NCBI RefSeq assembly: GCF_007665395.1
Contig: NZ_VDND01000004.1
Coordinates: 359,847 to 423,846 of the forward strand
Source of the DNA: Pseudomonas oryzihabitans
Lineage (GTDB): Bacteria; Pseudomonadota; Gammaproteobacteria; Pseudomonadales; Pseudomonadaceae
Direction: 5' to 3'
DNA length: 64,000 nt
Position numbers and translations under genes: made by a program. This document shows, piece by piece, positions 54,907 to 64,000 of the stretch (its first letter is position 1; every line of letters begins with the position of its first letter). The notes under the pieces were generated by a model. That model had not been told where the DNA came from. It saw only the letters and a program-made list of their open reading frames with translations, and did not search any database.

Positions 54907-56319
54907 ATGACCGCCCGCAAACAAGCCCTGCTCAAACGTCATCGCCGGCACAAGCGGCTGGCCCTGCTGGTCATCGCCGTGCTGCTGCTCGGCTGCCTGG
55001 CGTTGGGGCCGTGGTGGAGCGCGCCGTTGCTGGCGCTGCTGGTCTGGGTCGGGCATGAAGCCTGGTTTGCCGATCATCTCTTCTACTCGCCGCGCGACAG
55101 CTACCAGTACCAGTTTCCTGCCGACACCCTGGTCCTGGGCCTGCATCTGCAGCAGGGCCGGCTGGCCGCGGTGGAGTTGCCGCCGGGCGAGCTGACGCTG
55201 TTCCTGGAGTGCCGCCTGCGCGCCAACTGGCTTGGCCGCTTGCTCGACCCCCAGGTGCGGTTGCGCGCGGGCGACGAAGGCGATCGCCAGGACTTCGAGC
55301 GCGGCGTGGCCGGGCGGCGCTATGTCAACCTCAGTGGCTATGCCGAAGCCCTGCGGCGTGGCGAGCTGCAACTCTGGACCCGTTTCTGCCGCCTGCAGGG
55401 CGAGTTGCGCCTGCATGTGTTCGCCCAGCCGGACTTCACCAGCAAGCGGGTTATGGTCATCGCCCCCCACGCCGACGATGCCGAGCTGGCCGCCTTCGGT
55501 CTCTACAGCCAGGCCCGGGAGACCAGCATCGTCACCCTGACCCAGGGCGAGATCGAGGCCGAGTATTACCAGCGCCTCGGCCTCGACCGTCAGGCCGCCG
55601 CCCGGCTCAAGGGCCGGCTGCGCACCTGGGACAGCCTGGTCACCCCGCTGTGGGGTGGGGTGCTGCCGGAGCGTTGCTTCCAGCTGGGCTACTACTGCCT
55701 GCAACTGCCGGCCATGCGCCAGGCGCCGGATCAAGCCTGCGGCTCCCGCGAGTCCGGCGAGAGTGACATCCGCAGCGCGCGCCGCTACAACGCCTTCGAC
55801 TTGCCCGGAGATGCCGACGGTGCGCCCACCTGGCACAACCTGGTGGCCGATCTGACCGCACTGCTGGAGCACTTCCGCCCCGAGGTGGTGGTGCTGCCGC
55901 ATCCGGAGATCGATCCCCATGCCGACCACGTGGCCAGCACCCTGGCTCTGCGCGAGGCCCTGGCCGCGAGCGACTGGCAGCCCGAACTCGAGTTGCTCTA
56001 CGCCAACCACCTGCACGACAACGATCGCTGGCCCATGGGCCCGGCCGAGGGCGGCATCGCCCTGCCGCCGGCCATCGAGACGCCGGCGCCCCTGGTGCCC
56101 TGGAGTCCGCTGCTGACCCCCGAGCGGCGGCTGGACAAGGCCATGGCCCTGGGCCTGCAGCATGACCTGCTGGTGCCGCTGCCGGCCAAGAAGCGCCTGC
56201 GCCGGGCGATCCAGTGGCTGCTGGCCGGACGCCGCTGGCCACGTACGGGGGAGGACGAGTTCTTCCGCAAGGCCGTGCGGCGTCACGAGCTGTTCTGGAT
56301 CAACCGCCGTACACCCTGA
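54907..56319 (+). CDS. dnpA: PIG-L family LPS de-N-acetylase DnpA
   Basis: The 470-residue protein has two N-terminal membrane helices (about 18-50) and a C-terminal PIG-L deacetylase domain. The metal-binding motif VMVIAPHADDAELAAFG lies near residue 187, with the second zinc-ligand motif PEIDPHADHVASTLALREAL in parts near 332. In P. aeruginosa DnpA has been linked to LPS core and to antibiotic tolerance in persisters; de-N-acetylation of a core sugar is the likely reaction. It begins one base after the mig-14 stop (TGAGATG). Confidence 0.88.
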   Translation: MTARKQALLKRHRRHKRLALLVIAVLLLGCLALGPWWSAPLLALLVWVGHEAWFADHLFYSPRDSYQYQFPADTLVLGLHLQQGRLAAVELPPGELTLFLECRLRANWLGRLLDPQVRLRAGDEGDRQDFERGVAGRRYVNLSGYAEALRRGELQLWTRFCRLQGELRLHVFAQPDFTSKRVMVIAPHADDAELAAFGLYSQARETSIVTLTQGEIEAEYYQRLGLDRQAAARLKGRLRTWDSLVTPLWGGVLPERCFQLGYYCLQLPAMRQAPDQACGSRESGESDIRSARRYNAFDLPGDADGAPTWHNLVADLTALLEHFRPEVVVLPHPEIDPHADHVASTLALREALAASDWQPELELLYANHLHDNDRWPMGPAEGGIALPPAIETPAPLVPWSPLLTPERRLDKAMALGLQHDLLVPLPAKKRLRRAIQWLLAGRRWPRTGEDEFFRKAVRRHELFWINRRTP

Positions 56320-56370
56320 TGCCGGCTAATGCCGCTGGTAGGCGCTTCCGGGGCGCCCTGGCCCCTATGC

Positions 56371-56376
56371 TATGAT
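56371..56376 (+). promoter_or_regulatory. candidate -10 box of hldE
   Basis: TATGAT at 56371-56376, within TATGCTATGAT, lies 34 bases before the hldE start in the 90-base gap after dnpA. No good -35 is seen 16-18 bases upstream. Confidence 0.35.
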
Positions 56377-56409
56377 CGCCGCCATTTTCGCGCTTTGGAG
56401 CCTGTCCCT

Positions 56410-57837
56410 ATGAAGCTGACCATGCCTCGCTTCGATCTCGCGCCGGTCCTGGTGGTCGGCGACGTGATGCTCGACCGCTACTGGCACGGCACCACCTCGC
56501 GGATCTCCCCCGAGGCGCCGGTGCCCGTGGTGCGGGTCGACCAGCACGAGGATCGTCCCGGTGGCGCGGCCAACGTCGCCCTCAACATCGCCGCCCTGGG
56601 CGCGCCGGCCTATCTGGTCGGTGTCACCGGCCAGGACGAAGCTGCCGATGCCCTCACCGACAGCCTGAGGGCCGCCCACGTGCAGGTGCGCTTCCAGCGC
56701 ATCGCCCAGCAGCCGACCATCGTCAAGCTGCGCATCATGAGTCGCCACCAGCAACTGATCCGCGTCGACTTCGAGGAACCCTTCGACACCGATCCCCAGG
56801 CGCTGGCCTCGGACACCGCCGCCATGCTGGCCGGGGTCAAGGTGCTGGTGCTGTCCGACTACGGCAAGGGCGCGCTGAAGAACCACCAGGCACTGATCCA
56901 GCTGGCCAAGGCGCGCAACATCCCGGTGCTGGCCGATCCCAAGGGCAAGGACTTCTCCATCTACCGGGGCGCCAGCCTGATCACCCCGAATCTGTCCGAG
57001 TTCGAAGCCATCGTCGGCGTCTGCGCCGACGATGCCGAGCTGGTCGCCAAGGGCAACGAGCTGATGGCGCGCCTGGACCTGGGGGCTCTGCTGGTGACCC
57101 GTGGCGAGCACGGCATGACCCTGCTGCGTCCCGCTCAGCCGGCCCTGCACCTGCCGGCCCGCGCCCGCGAGGTGTTCGATGTCACCGGCGCCGGCGACAC
57201 CGTGATTTCCACCCTGGCGGCCGCCCTGGCGGCTGGCGAGGAGCTGCCCCAGGCGGTGGCCCTGGCCAACCTGGCCGCCGGCATCGTCGTCGGCAAGCTG
57301 GGTACCGCCGCCATCAGCGCGCCCGAGCTGCGCCGCGCGGTGCAGCGTTCGGAAGGCTCCGAGCGCGGCGTCCTCTCCCTCGAACAACTGCAGCTGGCCA
57401 TCGAGGACGCCCGCGCCCATGGCGAGAAGATCGTCTTCACCAACGGCTGCTTCGACATCCTCCACGCCGGTCATGTGACCTACCTGGAACAGGCGCGCGC
57501 CCAGGGCGATCGCCTGATCGTGGCGGTCAACGACGACGCCTCGGTCACCCGCCTCAAGGGCCCGGGTCGCCCCATCAACAGCGTCGACCGGCGCATGGCG
57601 GTGCTGGCCGGTCTCGGCGCGGTGGACTGGGTCATTCCCTTCAGCGAGAACACCCCCGAACGGCTGCTGGAGCAGGTGCGCCCGGATGTGCTGGTCAAGG
57701 GCGGCGACTACAAGAGCGTCGAAGAGGTGGTCGGCGCCCAGATCGTGCAGGGCTACGGCGGCGAGGTGCGCATCCTCGGCCTGGTGGAGAACAGCTCCAC
57801 CACCGCCATCGTCGAGCGGATCCGCAACCGCACCTGA
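56410..57837 (+). CDS. hldE: bifunctional heptose-7-phosphate kinase / heptose-1-phosphate adenylyltransferase
   Basis: HldE makes the ADP-heptose precursor used by WaaC and WaaF. The 475-residue protein has an N-terminal ribokinase/PfkB domain (about 1-320) with [24 protein letters not shown] in parts, [11 protein letters not shown] and the catalytic [13 protein letters not shown] near residue 259. The C-terminal nucleotidyltransferase domain (about 343-475) has [19 protein letters not shown] in parts (HxGH motif), [16 protein letters not shown] and [18 protein letters not shown] precedes the ATG. It lies 90 bases after dnpA with its own likely promoter. Confidence 0.96.
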   Translation: MKLTMPRFDLAPVLVVGDVMLDRYWHGTTSRISPEAPVPVVRVDQHEDRPGGAANVALNIAALGAPAYLVGVTGQDEAADALTDSLRAAHVQVRFQRIAQQPTIVKLRIMSRHQQLIRVDFEEPFDTDPQALASDTAAMLAGVKVLVLSDYGKGALKNHQALIQLAKARNIPVLADPKGKDFSIYRGASLITPNLSEFEAIVGVCADDAELVAKGNELMARLDLGALLVTRGEHGMTLLRPAQPALHLPARAREVFDVTGAGDTVISTLAAALAAGEELPQAVALANLAAGIVVGKLGTAAISAPELRRAVQRSEGSERGVLSLEQLQLAIEDARAHGEKIVFTNGCFDILHAGHVTYLEQARAQGDRLIVAVNDDASVTRLKGPGRPINSVDRRMAVLAGLGAVDWVIPFSENTPERLLEQVRPDVLVKGGDYKSVEEVVGAQIVQGYGGEVRILGLVENSSTTAIVERIRNRT

Positions 57838-57886
57838 GCGCGGACTCTCGGGTTAAGCTGGCGCAGAACCGCTACGGAGCTGCGCC

Positions 57887-59362
57887 ATGACCTCGACGCC
57901 CCTGCTGATCCTTGGTACCCGGACCGATGGCCAACCGCTGGGTCATCCCCTCAAGCTGGCCAACCGCCACGGCCTCATCGCCGGCGCAACGGGCACCGGC
58001 AAGACCGTGAGCCTGCAACGCCTCGCCGAGGCGTTCAGCGACGCCGGCGTCGCCGTCTTCGCCGCCGACATCAAGGGCGATCTCTGCGGCCTGGGTGCGG
58101 CCGGTGCGCCCCAGGGCAAGCTGGCCGGGCGCATCGCCGCCCAGGGCCTGCCGCACCAGCCCCAGGCCTATCCGGTCACCCTCTGGGACGTCGACGGCCA
58201 GAGCGGCCATCCGCTGCGCACCACCCTGAGCGAGATGGGCCCGCTGCTGCTGGGCAACCTGCTGGAGCTGACCGACAGCCAGCAGGCCGCCTTGCACGCC
58301 GCCTTCAAGGTGGCCGATCGCGAAGGCCTGCTGCTGCTCGACCTCAAGGACCTCAAGGCGGTCCTCAATCACCTGCGCGAGCAGCCCGACGCCCTGGGCG
58401 AGGACCGCGCCCTGTTCACCGGTGCCTCGGCCCAGGCCCTGCTGCGCCGCCTGGCCACCCTGGAGCAGCAGGGCGCCGAGGCCTTCTTCGGTGAGCCGGC
58501 CCTGCAGCTGGAAGACGTGCTGCGCCCCGAGCCCGATGGCCGCGGTCGCATCCACCTGCTCGATGCCAGCCGCCTCGTGCACGAGGCGCCCAAGGTCTAT
58601 GCCACCTTCCTGATCTGGCTGCTGGCCGAACTCTTCGAGCAATTGCCCGAGCGCGGCGATGCCGACAAACCCGTGTTGGCGCTGTTCTTCGATGAGGCCC
58701 ATCTGCTCTTCGGCGATACCCCCAAGGCGCTGCGTGATCGCCTGGAGCAGGTGGTACGGCTGATCCGCTCCAAAGGCGTCGGCGTCTACTTCGTCACCCA
58801 GTCGCCGGCCGACCTGCCGGACGCCATCCTGGCCCAGCTGGGCCTGCGCATCCAGCACGGTCTGCGTGCCTTCACCGCCAAGGAACAGAAGGCCCTGCGC
58901 GCGGTGGCCGACGGCTTCCGCCCCAATCCGGCCTTCGACAGCCTGGAGGTGTTGACCGAGCTGAGCATCGGCGAAGCCCTGGTGGGTAGCCTGGAAGATA
59001 AGGGCACCCCGGCCATGGTCGAGCGGGTGGCCATAGCGCCGCCGCAATCGCGTGTCGGTCCCTTGAGCGAGGCCGAGCGCCAGGCGCTGATCCGCCAGTC
59101 ACCCCAGGCAGGGCGCTATGACCGGGCGGTGGATCGGGAGTCGGCCTACGAGATCCTGCGTGATCGTCAGGCCGCGCGGGTACCGGCGCAGGCACCGGTG
59201 GCCGAGCAGACGAAAACGGGGCAGGGCAGCGCCCTGGGCGATCTGGTGGGCGAACTCGCGGGCAATGCGATCAAGAGCGCGGCGCGGCAGGCGGCCAATC
59301 AGCTGGGGCGCCAGCTGGTGCGGGGATTGCTGGGTTCGCTGCTGGGCGGCAAGCGTCGCTAG
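57887..59362 (+). CDS. DUF853 (YjgR-like) HerA-type ATPase
   Basis: The 491-residue protein is a P-loop ATPase of the HerA/FtsK-like superfamily (DUF853, E. coli YjgR). It has Walker A HGLIAGATGTGKTVSLQRL near residues 29-47, VFAADIKGDLCGLG, an acidic Walker B region VLALFFDEAHLLF and the sensor-like VYFVTQSPADLPD. The C-terminal tail is Ala/Arg/Gly-rich (ARQAANQLGRQLVRGLLGSL). Its cellular role is not established. GGAG precedes the ATG at 57887, 49 bases after hldE. It converges with lptF over a shared terminator. Confidence 0.88.
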   Translation: MTSTPLLILGTRTDGQPLGHPLKLANRHGLIAGATGTGKTVSLQRLAEAFSDAGVAVFAADIKGDLCGLGAAGAPQGKLAGRIAAQGLPHQPQAYPVTLWDVDGQSGHPLRTTLSEMGPLLLGNLLELTDSQQAALHAAFKVADREGLLLLDLKDLKAVLNHLREQPDALGEDRALFTGASAQALLRRLATLEQQGAEAFFGEPALQLEDVLRPEPDGRGRIHLLDASRLVHEAPKVYATFLIWLLAELFEQLPERGDADKPVLALFFDEAHLLFGDTPKALRDRLEQVVRLIRSKGVGVYFVTQSPADLPDAILAQLGLRIQHGLRAFTAKEQKALRAVADGFRPNPAFDSLEVLTELSIGEALVGSLEDKGTPAMVERVAIAPPQSRVGPLSEAERQALIRQSPQAGRYDRAVDRESAYEILRDRQAARVPAQAPVAEQTKTGQGSALGDLVGELAGNAIKSAARQAANQLGRQLVRGLLGSLLGGKRR

Positions 59363-59374
59363 GCGCTCGCTCAG

Positions 59375-59405
59375 CTAAAAAAAGACCCCGCCGAGGCGGG
59401 GTCTT
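59375..59405. terminator. bidirectional terminator between DUF853 gene and lptF
   Basis: The 12-bp stem AAAGACCCCGCC/GGCGGGGTCTTT with a GA centre is preceded by a run of A (T-run for the minus strand) and contains TTT on the right. It sits between the two convergent stop codons. Confidence 0.9.
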
Positions 59406-59425
59406 TGGGGTGCGCGACGCGGTCG

Positions 59426-60199
59426 TTACATGCGCGGGGCGACCGGGTTGGCGTCGTTGGAAATGGTCACTTCCACCCGACGGTTCAGGGCGCGATCGGA
59501 GGCATTGCTGTTGCTGGCCACCGGGAAGGCCTTGCCGTAACCGCGGGTCTGGATGCGGCTAGGCTCCACGCCGGCGCTGATCAGCGCGGTCTGGATGGCC
59601 TGGGCGCGACGCTCGGAGAGCTGCTGGTTGTAGGCATCGCCGCCGACGCTGTCGGTGTAGCCTTCGACGATCACCTTGCGCTCGGGATTCTGCTTCAGGT
59701 AGTCGGCCAGCTTCTGGGCGTTGGCGTAACCCTGGGGCTTGAGCTCGGCCTTGTTGAAGTCGAACAGCACGTTGCCGAAGGTCACCACGGTGCCACGGTC
59801 GGTCTGCTTGGCCTGCAGGGCGTCCTGCAGCTGCTTGAGCTGGGCGGTCCGGGCGTCCAGGCGGGCCTGGGTGCGCTCGGCGTCGACGTTCTGCATCTGG
59901 GCTTCGGTCATGCGCAGCTTGATGGTCTGCATGGCCGTCTGGATGCGCTGGTTGGTCAGGTAGGCCAGCTGGTCGACGGTCTTCTCGTTCTCACCGTCCT
60001 TGTAGGCCTTCTCGGTCTTCTGCAGCCAGGCACCGGCGTCCTTGGTTTCCAGGGCGGCCAGTTGGGCGGCCTGCGGCTGGGATTCCAGGGCCGAATAGTC
60101 GGACTTCGCCTGTTCCAGGTTGGGGTTGGGCGGGGTGGAGCAGGCGGCCAGGGCCAGGCTGAGCAGCGACACGGCAGGGATCAGAATATGTTTACGCAT
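59426..60199 (-). CDS. lptF: OmpA-family lipoprotein LptF
   Basis: The 257-residue outer-membrane lipoprotein has a lipobox LALAAC near residue 19 and a coiled-coil middle (about 70-125). The C-terminal OmpA-like peptidoglycan-binding domain (about 130-250) has VLFDFNKAELKPQG, VEGYTDSVGGDAYNQQLSERRA in parts and the terminal SDRALNRRVEVTI. In P. aeruginosa LptF is an AlgU-controlled lipoprotein supporting survival under oxidative and osmotic stress. Start at 60199 (MRKHIL) is preferred over an ATG three codons earlier because AAGGA is then 7-8 bases away. It follows the DUF4398 gene by 45 bases on the same strand. This LptF is unrelated to the LPS-transport permease of the same name. Confidence 0.9.
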   Translation of the reverse strand: MRKHILIPAVSLLSLALAACSTPPNPNLEQAKSDYSALESQPQAAQLAALETKDAGAWLQKTEKAYKDGENEKTVDQLAYLTNQRIQTAMQTIKLRMTEAQMQNVDAERTQARLDARTAQLKQLQDALQAKQTDRGTVVTFGNVLFDFNKAELKPQGYANAQKLADYLKQNPERKVIVEGYTDSVGGDAYNQQLSERRAQAIQTALISAGVEPSRIQTRGYGKAFPVASNSNASDRALNRRVEVTISNDANPVAPRM

Positions 60200-60244
60200 G
60201 GTGGTCATCCTTTGAATTCGTGAAGGTAAGAAGGAGCGGGTCTC

Positions 60245-60676
60245 TTACTGCTGGACCTTCTTCTGCAGATTCTGCTGGAGCTGCAGGTTGATCTGACCTT
60301 CCTCACGGATCTGCTGGATGCTGTTCTGGGCATCCTTGAGCGCGGCGTCGGCCTTGGCGGCCTGGGTCTTGCGGGTGGCCAGGCGGGCATCCCACTCGGC
60401 CTGTTCGGCCAGTTGCTTGGCTTCAGCGTACTTCTCGTTGGAGAGGGCGGTTTGCGCCTGGGTCCACTTGTCCTGCGCCGACTTGGTCTCGATGGGCGCG
60501 TACTGGTTGCCACCGGAGCTGACGGCCTCGTTGACGGCGGACTGGGTCACGGCCATCTGGGCGGTCGGCGGATTGCCGGCGCAACCGGCCAGCAGCAGCG
60601 AGCTACCCAGGGCGAGGGCTGCAAGTTTCAGGGTGCAGGCTTTGGAGAAGGACGTTTGGGCAGTGGCACTCTTCAT
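60245..60676 (-). CDS. DUF4398 domain lipoprotein
   Basis: The 143-residue protein has a signal peptide ending in the lipobox LLLAGC near residue 32. A helical, Ala/Gln/Lys-rich mature part is predicted to form a coiled coil (AEAKQLAEQAEWDARLATRKTQ in parts, QNSIQQIREEG), typical of DUF4398. Its position directly upstream of lptF matches P. aeruginosa as I recall, so the two lipoproteins may act together at the peptidoglycan-outer membrane interface. GGAG precedes the ATG. The 268 bases upstream (60677-60944) hold no clear promoter boxes; one 6-bp inverted repeat, GCTGTC-A-GACAGC, lies at 60800-60812. Confidence 0.83.
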   Translation of the reverse strand: MKSATAQTSFSKACTLKLAALALGSSLLLAGCAGNPPTAQMAVTQSAVNEAVSSGGNQYAPIETKSAQDKWTQAQTALSNEKYAEAKQLAEQAEWDARLATRKTQAAKADAALKDAQNSIQQIREEGQINLQLQQNLQKKVQQ

Positions 60677-60944
60677 GGATTCAAGCTCCGTTGTTGATCC
60701 GAAAAGCGCGCCGCCGGCATGGGCGAGGCGGGCGCCTGGTCATTGAAAGCCGCACGTGGAAGCAAGCCCTGCCCGTTCCTTCGAGGTCCATGGGCGGGTG
60801 CTGTCAGACAGCCCTCGTCCAGCGCTGCGGTCTGATCTTGTGACCGCTCATCCGCCAAAAATGTTCACTGGCTATCGAATTTCGCCCTGGCGCCGAGGCC
60901 CTTCGCAGAGCGGTAGCTCTGTAGGTAAAGGTGCAGGTCGGGGC

Positions 60945-61280
60945 CTAGGCGCCCGCTTCCGCCTGCAGCCGGTGCAGGTGCTTGCGCGCCAGTTCGAGGA
61001 AGCGCGGGGTCGTTCCGGCGTCCGCATACAGCGGGTCGCCGAGCTCATCGGTGGCCAGCACCTCTTCGCCCCTGACGTAGGGAAAACTGGCTTCCAGTTC
61101 CTCGAAGGCGGCCGCCAGCAATTCGCTCAGCAGGGCTTCGGGCGTACGCTGCGGATAGAGCTCGCGCAGGGCCTCGAGCCGGGCCGCGGTCTCCAGCTCC
61201 AGGTCGAGGCGATAGCTGCGCGTGGTGCTGGGGGTGGTGGCCTGCTGCTCCCATTGGTGAGCGAGTTCGCGAATCTTCAT
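60945..61280 (-). CDS. conserved small protein near ppc, function unknown
   Basis: The 111-residue soluble protein starts MKIRELAHQWEQQA and has THR/SYRLDLELETAARLEALRELYPQR in parts. The following helix is LLSELLAAAFEELEASFPYVRG, then VLATDELGDPLYADAG and TPRFLELARKHLHRLQ. Homologues in Pseudomonas are often labelled as pilin-assembly or type 1 pili tip proteins without proof. The start at 61280 is chosen because GGGAG lies just upstream; an earlier ATG at 61328 has no SD. It is divergent from ppc, with 165 bases between. Confidence 0.78.
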   Translation of the reverse strand: MKIRELAHQWEQQATTPSTTRSYRLDLELETAARLEALRELYPQRTPEALLSELLAAAFEELEASFPYVRGEEVLATDELGDPLYADAGTTPRFLELARKHLHRLQAEAGA

Positions 61281-61445
61281 GGGGATCTCCCGTGGCTTAG
61301 GCAAAGGTCGGATATTCAGGTCGAGCAAGCCTGGGCACCCTGCGAAGACCGGGGGCTTGCAACCAGGGCAGTAGGGTGCTGTCCTCTGCGCTAGACCGCA
61401 GTGGTGGCCCTGAGGTCCGAACCGGTACTTTCGAGAAGCAGGAAA

Positions 61446-64000
61446 TGGTGGAAATCGACGTTCGTCTGCGCGAGCAGGTGCGGTTGCTGGGCGATCTGCT
61501 GGGGCAGACCATCGCCGATCAGCATGGCGCAGCCTTTCTCGACAAGATCGAGCGGATCCGCAAGGGCGCCAAGGCGGCGCGCGGCGGTTCCGCGGAAGGG
61601 GCGCGCCAGCTCGGCGACACCCTGGATACCCTGGCCGAGGACGAGCTGCTACCGGTCGCCCGGGCCTTCAGCCATTTCCTCAACCTGGCCAACATCGCCG
61701 AGGAATACCACCGTGTCCGGCGCCGTGGCGAAGACGAGCCGCCGCCCTTCGAGCAGCAGGTGCTGCCCGAGTTGCTGGAGCGCCTGGGCGCCGCCGGGCA
61801 CTCCGGGACCGACTTGGCCGCGCGGGTGGCGGCGCTGGACATCGACCTGGTCCTGACCGCCCACCCGACCGAGGTATCGCGGCGCACCCTGATCCAGAAA
61901 TACGACGAGATCAGTGCGCAACTGGCGGCCCTCGACCATCGCGACCTGACCTCCGCCGAGGTGGCCGCCATCGAGGCTCGTCTGCGGCGCCTCATCGCCG
62001 AGGCCTGGCACACCGAGGAGATCCGGCGCCAGCGGCCGACGCCGGTGGACGAAGCCAAGTGGGGCTTCGCGGTGATCGAGAATTCGCTCTGGCAGGCGAT
62101 ACCCAGCCTGCTGCGCCAGCTGGACGCTTGCCTGCAGGAACGCACCGGCCAGCGGCTGCCGCTGACGGCGGCCCCGGTGCGCTTCTCCTCCTGGATGGGC
62201 GGCGACCGCGACGGCAATCCCAACGTCACCGCCGCCATCACCCGCGAGGTGCTCCTGCTGGCGCGCTGGATGGCCGCCGATCTCTACCTGCGCGACGTCG
62301 ACCGCCTGGCCGCGGAGCTGTCCATGCAGGCGGCGAGTCCGGCCCTGCGCGAACAGGCCGGCGATCACCCCGAACCCTATCGTAAGGTACTCAAGCTGCT
62401 ACGCGAGCGGCTGCAGATCACCCGCAGCTGGGCGGCCCACGCCATCACCGATCCCCATGCCGGCGCCCGTCATATCCTCAGCGACAACGCCGAGCTGATC
62501 GCCCCGCTGCAGCTGTGCTACGACTCCCTGCAGCACTGCGGCCTGGGCGTCATCGCCGACGGTTCCCTGCTCGATACCCTGCGTCGCGCACGCACCTTCG
62601 GCCTCTACCTGGTCCGCCTGGACATCCGCCAGGACGCCGCGCGCCATGCCGCGGCCCTGGCCGACATCTGCCGCTACCTGGACCTGGGCGACTATGCCGC
62701 CTGGAGCGAGGCGCAGCGCCTGGAATTCCTGCGCGGCGAACTCGGCAGTCGGCGTCCCCTGCTGCCGCTGGACGCCGAACTCGCGGCCGATACCCAGGAG
62801 GTGCTCGCCACCTGCCGGGTGATCGCCGCCTCACCGCCCGATGCCCTGGGTTCCTATGTCATCTCCATGGCCGGCGCGGCGTCCGACGTCCTCGCCGTGC
62901 AGCTGCTGCTGCGCGAATGCGGCGTCCGCCAGCCGCTGCGCGTGGTGCCGCTGTTCGAGACCCTCGACGACCTGGATCACGCCGGCACCGCCATCGCCAG
63001 CCTGCTGGACCTGCCGGACTACCGCGAGCGCCTGGCCGGTCCGCAAGAGGTGATGATCGGCTATTCGGATTCGGCCAAGGACGCCGGTACCCTGGCGGCG
63101 GCCTGGGCCCAGTACCGGGCGCAGGAGGCGCTGGTGGAGATCTGTGCCAGCCGCGGCGTGGAGCTGCTGCTGTTCCACGGCCGCGGCGGCACCGTCGGAC
63201 GCGGCGGCGGCCCGGCCCATGCGGCCATCCTGTCGCAACCGCCGGGCTCGGTGGCGGGGCGTTTCCGCACCACCGAGCAGGGCGAGATGATCCGCTTCAA
63301 GTTCGGTCAGCCGGCCATCGCCGAACAGAATCTGGCGCTTTACCTGGGTGCGGTGCTGGAGGCCACCCTGTTGCCGCCGCCGGCGCCCGAACCGGCCTGG
63401 CGCGAGCAGATGGATCGCCTGGCCCGCGACAGCCTGCAGTCCTATCGCGGCGTGGTCCGTGAGGATCCGCATTTCGTCACCTATTTCCGCCAGGCCACAC
63501 CCGAGCTGGAGCTGGGCCGGCTGCCCCTGGGCAGTCGCCCGGCCAAGCGTCGCGAGGGCGGCGTGGAAAGCCTCAGGGCCATTCCCTGGATCTTCGCCTG
63601 GACTCAGACCCGCCTGATGCTGCCCGCCTGGCTCGGCTGGGAGGCGGCGCTGGAGCAGGCCGAGCGGCGCGGCGAGTCGCCGCTGCTGCGCGAGATGCGC
63701 GAGCGCTGGCCGTTCTTCCAGACCCGTATCGACATGCTGGAGATGGTGCTGGCCAAGGCCGAGGCCGAGCTGGCACGGCTGTACGACGAGCGCCTGGTGG
63801 ACGCCGAACTGCAGGTGCTCGGCAGCCAGCTGCGCGAGCGACTGCGCCAGGCCGGCACCGCGGTGCTGCGCCTGACCGGCCAGCAGGAGCTGCTCGAACA
63901 CCACCGGGACACCCTGGTGTTCATCACCGTGCGCAACACCTATCTCGATCCGCTGCACCTGCTGCAGATCGAGCTGCTGGCCCGGGCGCGGGCGGCGGGC
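61446..64000 (+). CDS. ppc: phosphoenolpyruvate carboxylase, 3' end cut by window edge
   Basis: PEP carboxylase makes oxaloacetate from PEP and bicarbonate to refill the TCA cycle. The reading frame is open from the ATG at 61446 to the window edge (851 codons; the family is about 880, so roughly 27 are missing). The catalytic His is in [14 protein letters not shown] near residue 138. [29 protein letters not shown], the second signature [13 protein letters not shown] and the mobile loop [14 protein letters not shown] near 577 follow. The N-terminus [12 protein letters not shown] resembles P. aeruginosa Ppc. A GTG one codon later is a possible alternative start. Confidence 0.96.

Overview
The window is a high-GC (roughly two-thirds G+C), gene-dense stretch of a Pseudomonas chromosome. 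The protein families, the heptose-based LPS core genes, the ColR/ColS system, DipA, LptF and gene order all point to Pseudomonas sensu lato. It is not P. aeruginosa itself, because a glucose dehydrogenase gene sits inside the LPS core cluster, ilvE is missing next to glnE, and blocks that are far apart in PAO1 are joined here. The species was not determined. There is no prophage, CRISPR array, transposase, rRNA or tRNA gene that I can see, and no clear island of foreign composition.

Layout. Block A (1-13.7 kb) holds panE (cut by the left edge), yajQ, mscS, ampG, an alkyltransferase-like gene, a DUF481 outer-membrane-type protein, fxsA, the heat-shock-controlled groES-groEL operon, and colR-colS followed by a methyltransferase, an InaA-type kinase, a small exported protein and pncB. 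Block B (13.7-57.8 kb) holds selO, mscK, nhaP2, rlmJ, msrA, dipA, aceE-aceF, glnE, and then the LPS core and export region. That region contains waaF-waaC-waaG-waaP, three more kinase-fold genes, an inserted gcd, wapO, wapH, further glycosyltransferases, waaL, msbA, mig-14, dnpA and hldE. Block C (57.8-64 kb) holds a DUF853 ATPase, lptF and a partner lipoprotein, a small conserved protein, and ppc (cut by the right edge). From memory of PAO1 gene order these correspond to three separate PAO1 segments.

The dominant theme is the cell envelope. HldE makes the ADP-heptose precursor, WaaC and WaaF add the two heptoses, WaaG extends the outer core, WaaP and its relatives phosphorylate it, WapO carbamoylates heptose, WapH and other transferases build the outer core, WaaL ligates O-antigen and MsbA flips lipid A-core. 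ColRS, Mig-14, DnpA, MscS/MscK, AmpG and the LptF lipoprotein fit the same theme. Genes from waaF to the double-kinase gene abut or overlap, so they form one translationally coupled operon.

The points most worth a second look are: a 22-codon ORF that looks like a deletion scar of ilvE; six WaaP/Kdo-kinase-superfamily genes (seven kinase folds), three of which lack the usual catalytic Asp; gcd with its own terminators inside the LPS cluster; a five-unit tandem array of 114-bp palindromic repeats; a 125-bp MITE-like element; and three palindromes upstream of aceEF. I found no convincing entirely new multi-gene system.
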